A DNA stretch of 64,000 nucleotides, from positions 372,001 through 436,000 of the forward strand of contig NZ_FXTN01000003.1 in NCBI RefSeq assembly GCF_900182595.1. Direction: 5' to 3'. The stretch comes from Pedobacter westerhofensis (lineage in GTDB: Bacteria > Bacteroidota > Bacteroidia > Sphingobacteriales > Sphingobacteriaceae). The position numbers and the translations under genes were made by a program. The notes below the pieces were generated by a model. The model saw only the letters and a program-made list of their open reading frames with translations. It was not told where the DNA came from and searched no databases. Positions 63,144 to 64,000 of this stretch are shown here, in pieces (positions within the stretch are counted from its first letter, which is position 1; the number at the start of each line of letters is the position of its first letter).

Positions 63144-64000
63144 TTAATTTTTCAGTAAAGTAACAATAATAGCTGCTATAGATGCCAGTGCTGTAGATAA
63201 GCCTACCAATGAACCTAAGCTCAATTTTTCTCTTTCTGCGCGCTTAGGTACAAATATCTCGGAGCCTGGAGTTACCTTTGGAAAATTGTTAAAGAATAAA
63301 AATTTCCTGTTTGCAGCTACAGATCCGTTAGGATACACTACATAGGTTGCTTTTTTGTAGGCGTTATAGCTAAATCCTCCTGAACCACTGATATAATATT
63401 TGAGGGTTCTACCGGGAACAAATATCATACTGTTGGGTTTAAGTACTTCACCAATAACCTTCACCGTCTGCAGTTGTCTGGGTACGCGGATGACATCGCC
63501 ATCCTCAAGAATCAGGTCATTTCTGCTCATGGGTTGTTCCAGCGCTTTTTTCAGGTTGATACCTACAAGGTCACTGCTTAGGACATCAATTTCTTTATCA
63601 ATACTTGTAGTGTCTTTTGCGCCCTGTTCCTTTAGGCGGTTAAGGTTTCTTAAATTAACTTTATCATCCTTGCTTCTGTCTTCGCGGTCTGCCTCTGATA
63701 AGTAATTCTGGCCCGGGCGCTTCAGCGACGCGCCATCAGCATAGGCCGAGGGGGTTAAACCACCTACTCTTTTCATGACATCGGAAATACGCTCATCTTT
63801 GCGTGATAAGGTATAAATACCCGGATGCTGAACCTCTCCTTCAATGCGCACCTGTTTTTGTGTCTGAAATCCTTCGGAGTTTCTTACAGACACAATATCG
63901 TAAGGCTGCAGGATAAAGGGCTCACCCAGCAATTGAAGCTTAGGGTCTACATTGACGGTGAACACTTCTGCTGTTACTGCAGAAAGTGACATAACGTCGC
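63144..64000 (-). CDS. SLBB-domain polysaccharide export protein, partial (N-terminus outside window)
   Basis: The frame is open to the right edge, so at least 285 residues of a longer protein are visible. An SLBB domain is at the start of the visible part (VRIEGEVQHPGIYTLSRKDE, ISDVMKRVGGLTPSAYADGA), and a second follows (VKVIGEVLKPNSMIFVPGRT, YYISGSGGFSYNAYKKATYV). The C-terminal helix (LSTALASIAAIIVTLL) is typical of these large Wza-related proteins in Bacteroidota. An in-frame ATG at 63992 is probably internal. It would form the outer-membrane or periplasmic export conduit for set B. Confidence 0.88.
   Translation of the reverse strand, partial: DVMSLSAVTAEVFTVNVDPKLQLLGEPFILQPYDIVSVRNSEGFQTQKQVRIEGEVQHPGIYTLSRKDERISDVMKRVGGLTPSAYADGASLKRPGQNYLSEADREDRSKDDKVNLRNLNRLKEQGAKDTTSIDKEIDVLSSDLVGINLKKALEQPMSRNDLILEDGDVIRVPRQLQTVKVIGEVLKPNSMIFVPGRTLKYYISGSGGFSYNAYKKATYVVYPNGSVAANRKFLFFNNFPKVTPGSEIFVPKRAEREKLSLGSLVGLSTALASIAAIIVTLLKN

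Noticed and set aside
1..64000. CRISPR arrays, tRNA or rRNA genes
   Set aside because: No regularly spaced short repeats and no tRNA- or rRNA-like sequence was noticed on reading; a dedicated scan with tRNAscan or a CRISPR finder was not possible here.

Overview
The window reads as a chromosomal segment of a Bacteroidota bacterium, most likely of the Sphingobacteriaceae (Pedobacter-like). The evidence is a SusC/SusD pair with a TlpA-like thiol-disulfide protein, MauE-type membrane protein with a small secreted peptide, arrays of secreted tail-fibre-like proteins, a RemB-like outer-membrane protein, A/T-rich leaders without strong Shine-Dalgarno sites, and the typical Bacteroidota exopolysaccharide gene set. 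No rRNA, tRNA or CRISPR array was seen.

Layout. (1) 1-8376: a minus-strand tandem array of paralogous secreted proteins. Each has a signal peptide, a variable body with NxGIGT beta-repeats, a nearly constant C-terminal domain (WPDYVF...HLPxxPS...LGExN...EELTLYLIE) and a C-terminal coiled coil. Six copies are full or edge-truncated, one has lost its N-terminus, and one is only a coiled-coil relic. (2) 8426-16162: a MauE-like membrane protein and a frameshifted small secreted peptide on plus, converging through a strong terminator on a minus-strand tlpA-like/susD/susC set with an upstream hypothetical gene. (3) 16401-27373: an accessory zone with two damaged copies of the same IS21-family element in the same orientation, each with 6-bp target duplications. 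The second copy lies inside an older istB relic. Also here are XRE regulators, an IS3-type relic, a structured inverted-repeat element, a zinc-ribbon protein, and gmd plus manC for GDP-mannose-derived sugars. (4) 27382-64000: one long minus-strand polysaccharide supercluster that runs off the right edge.

The supercluster holds two Wzx/Wzy-type toolkits. From right to left (direction of transcription), set B has an SLBB export protein, a Wzz-like chain-length protein, a flippase, glycosyltransferases, a polymerase, an epimerase, a MraY/WecA-like initiating transferase and a membrane 4,6-dehydratase. Shared surface proteins RemB-like and Wzi follow. Set A has a PHP phosphatase, Wza-like lipoprotein and Wzc tyrosine kinase, then a complete CDP-3,6-dideoxyhexose pathway (reductase, rfbF, rfbG, a short-chain epimerase/reductase, rfbH), an FAD oxidoreductase, Wzx, Wzy, three glycosyltransferases, a GMD-like dehydratase and a WcaJ-like initiating transferase. 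gmd and manC at 20.9-23.2 kb probably feed GDP-sugars to this cluster.

Inference: the cell makes one or two complex surface polysaccharides, one carrying a 3,6-dideoxyhexose. Items most worth follow-up are the modular paralogue array with internal duplications and decaying copies, the PaaE-type reductase standing in for the usual E3 reductase, the inverted-repeat element at 17.0 kb, and the IS21 pair that brackets gmd-manC.
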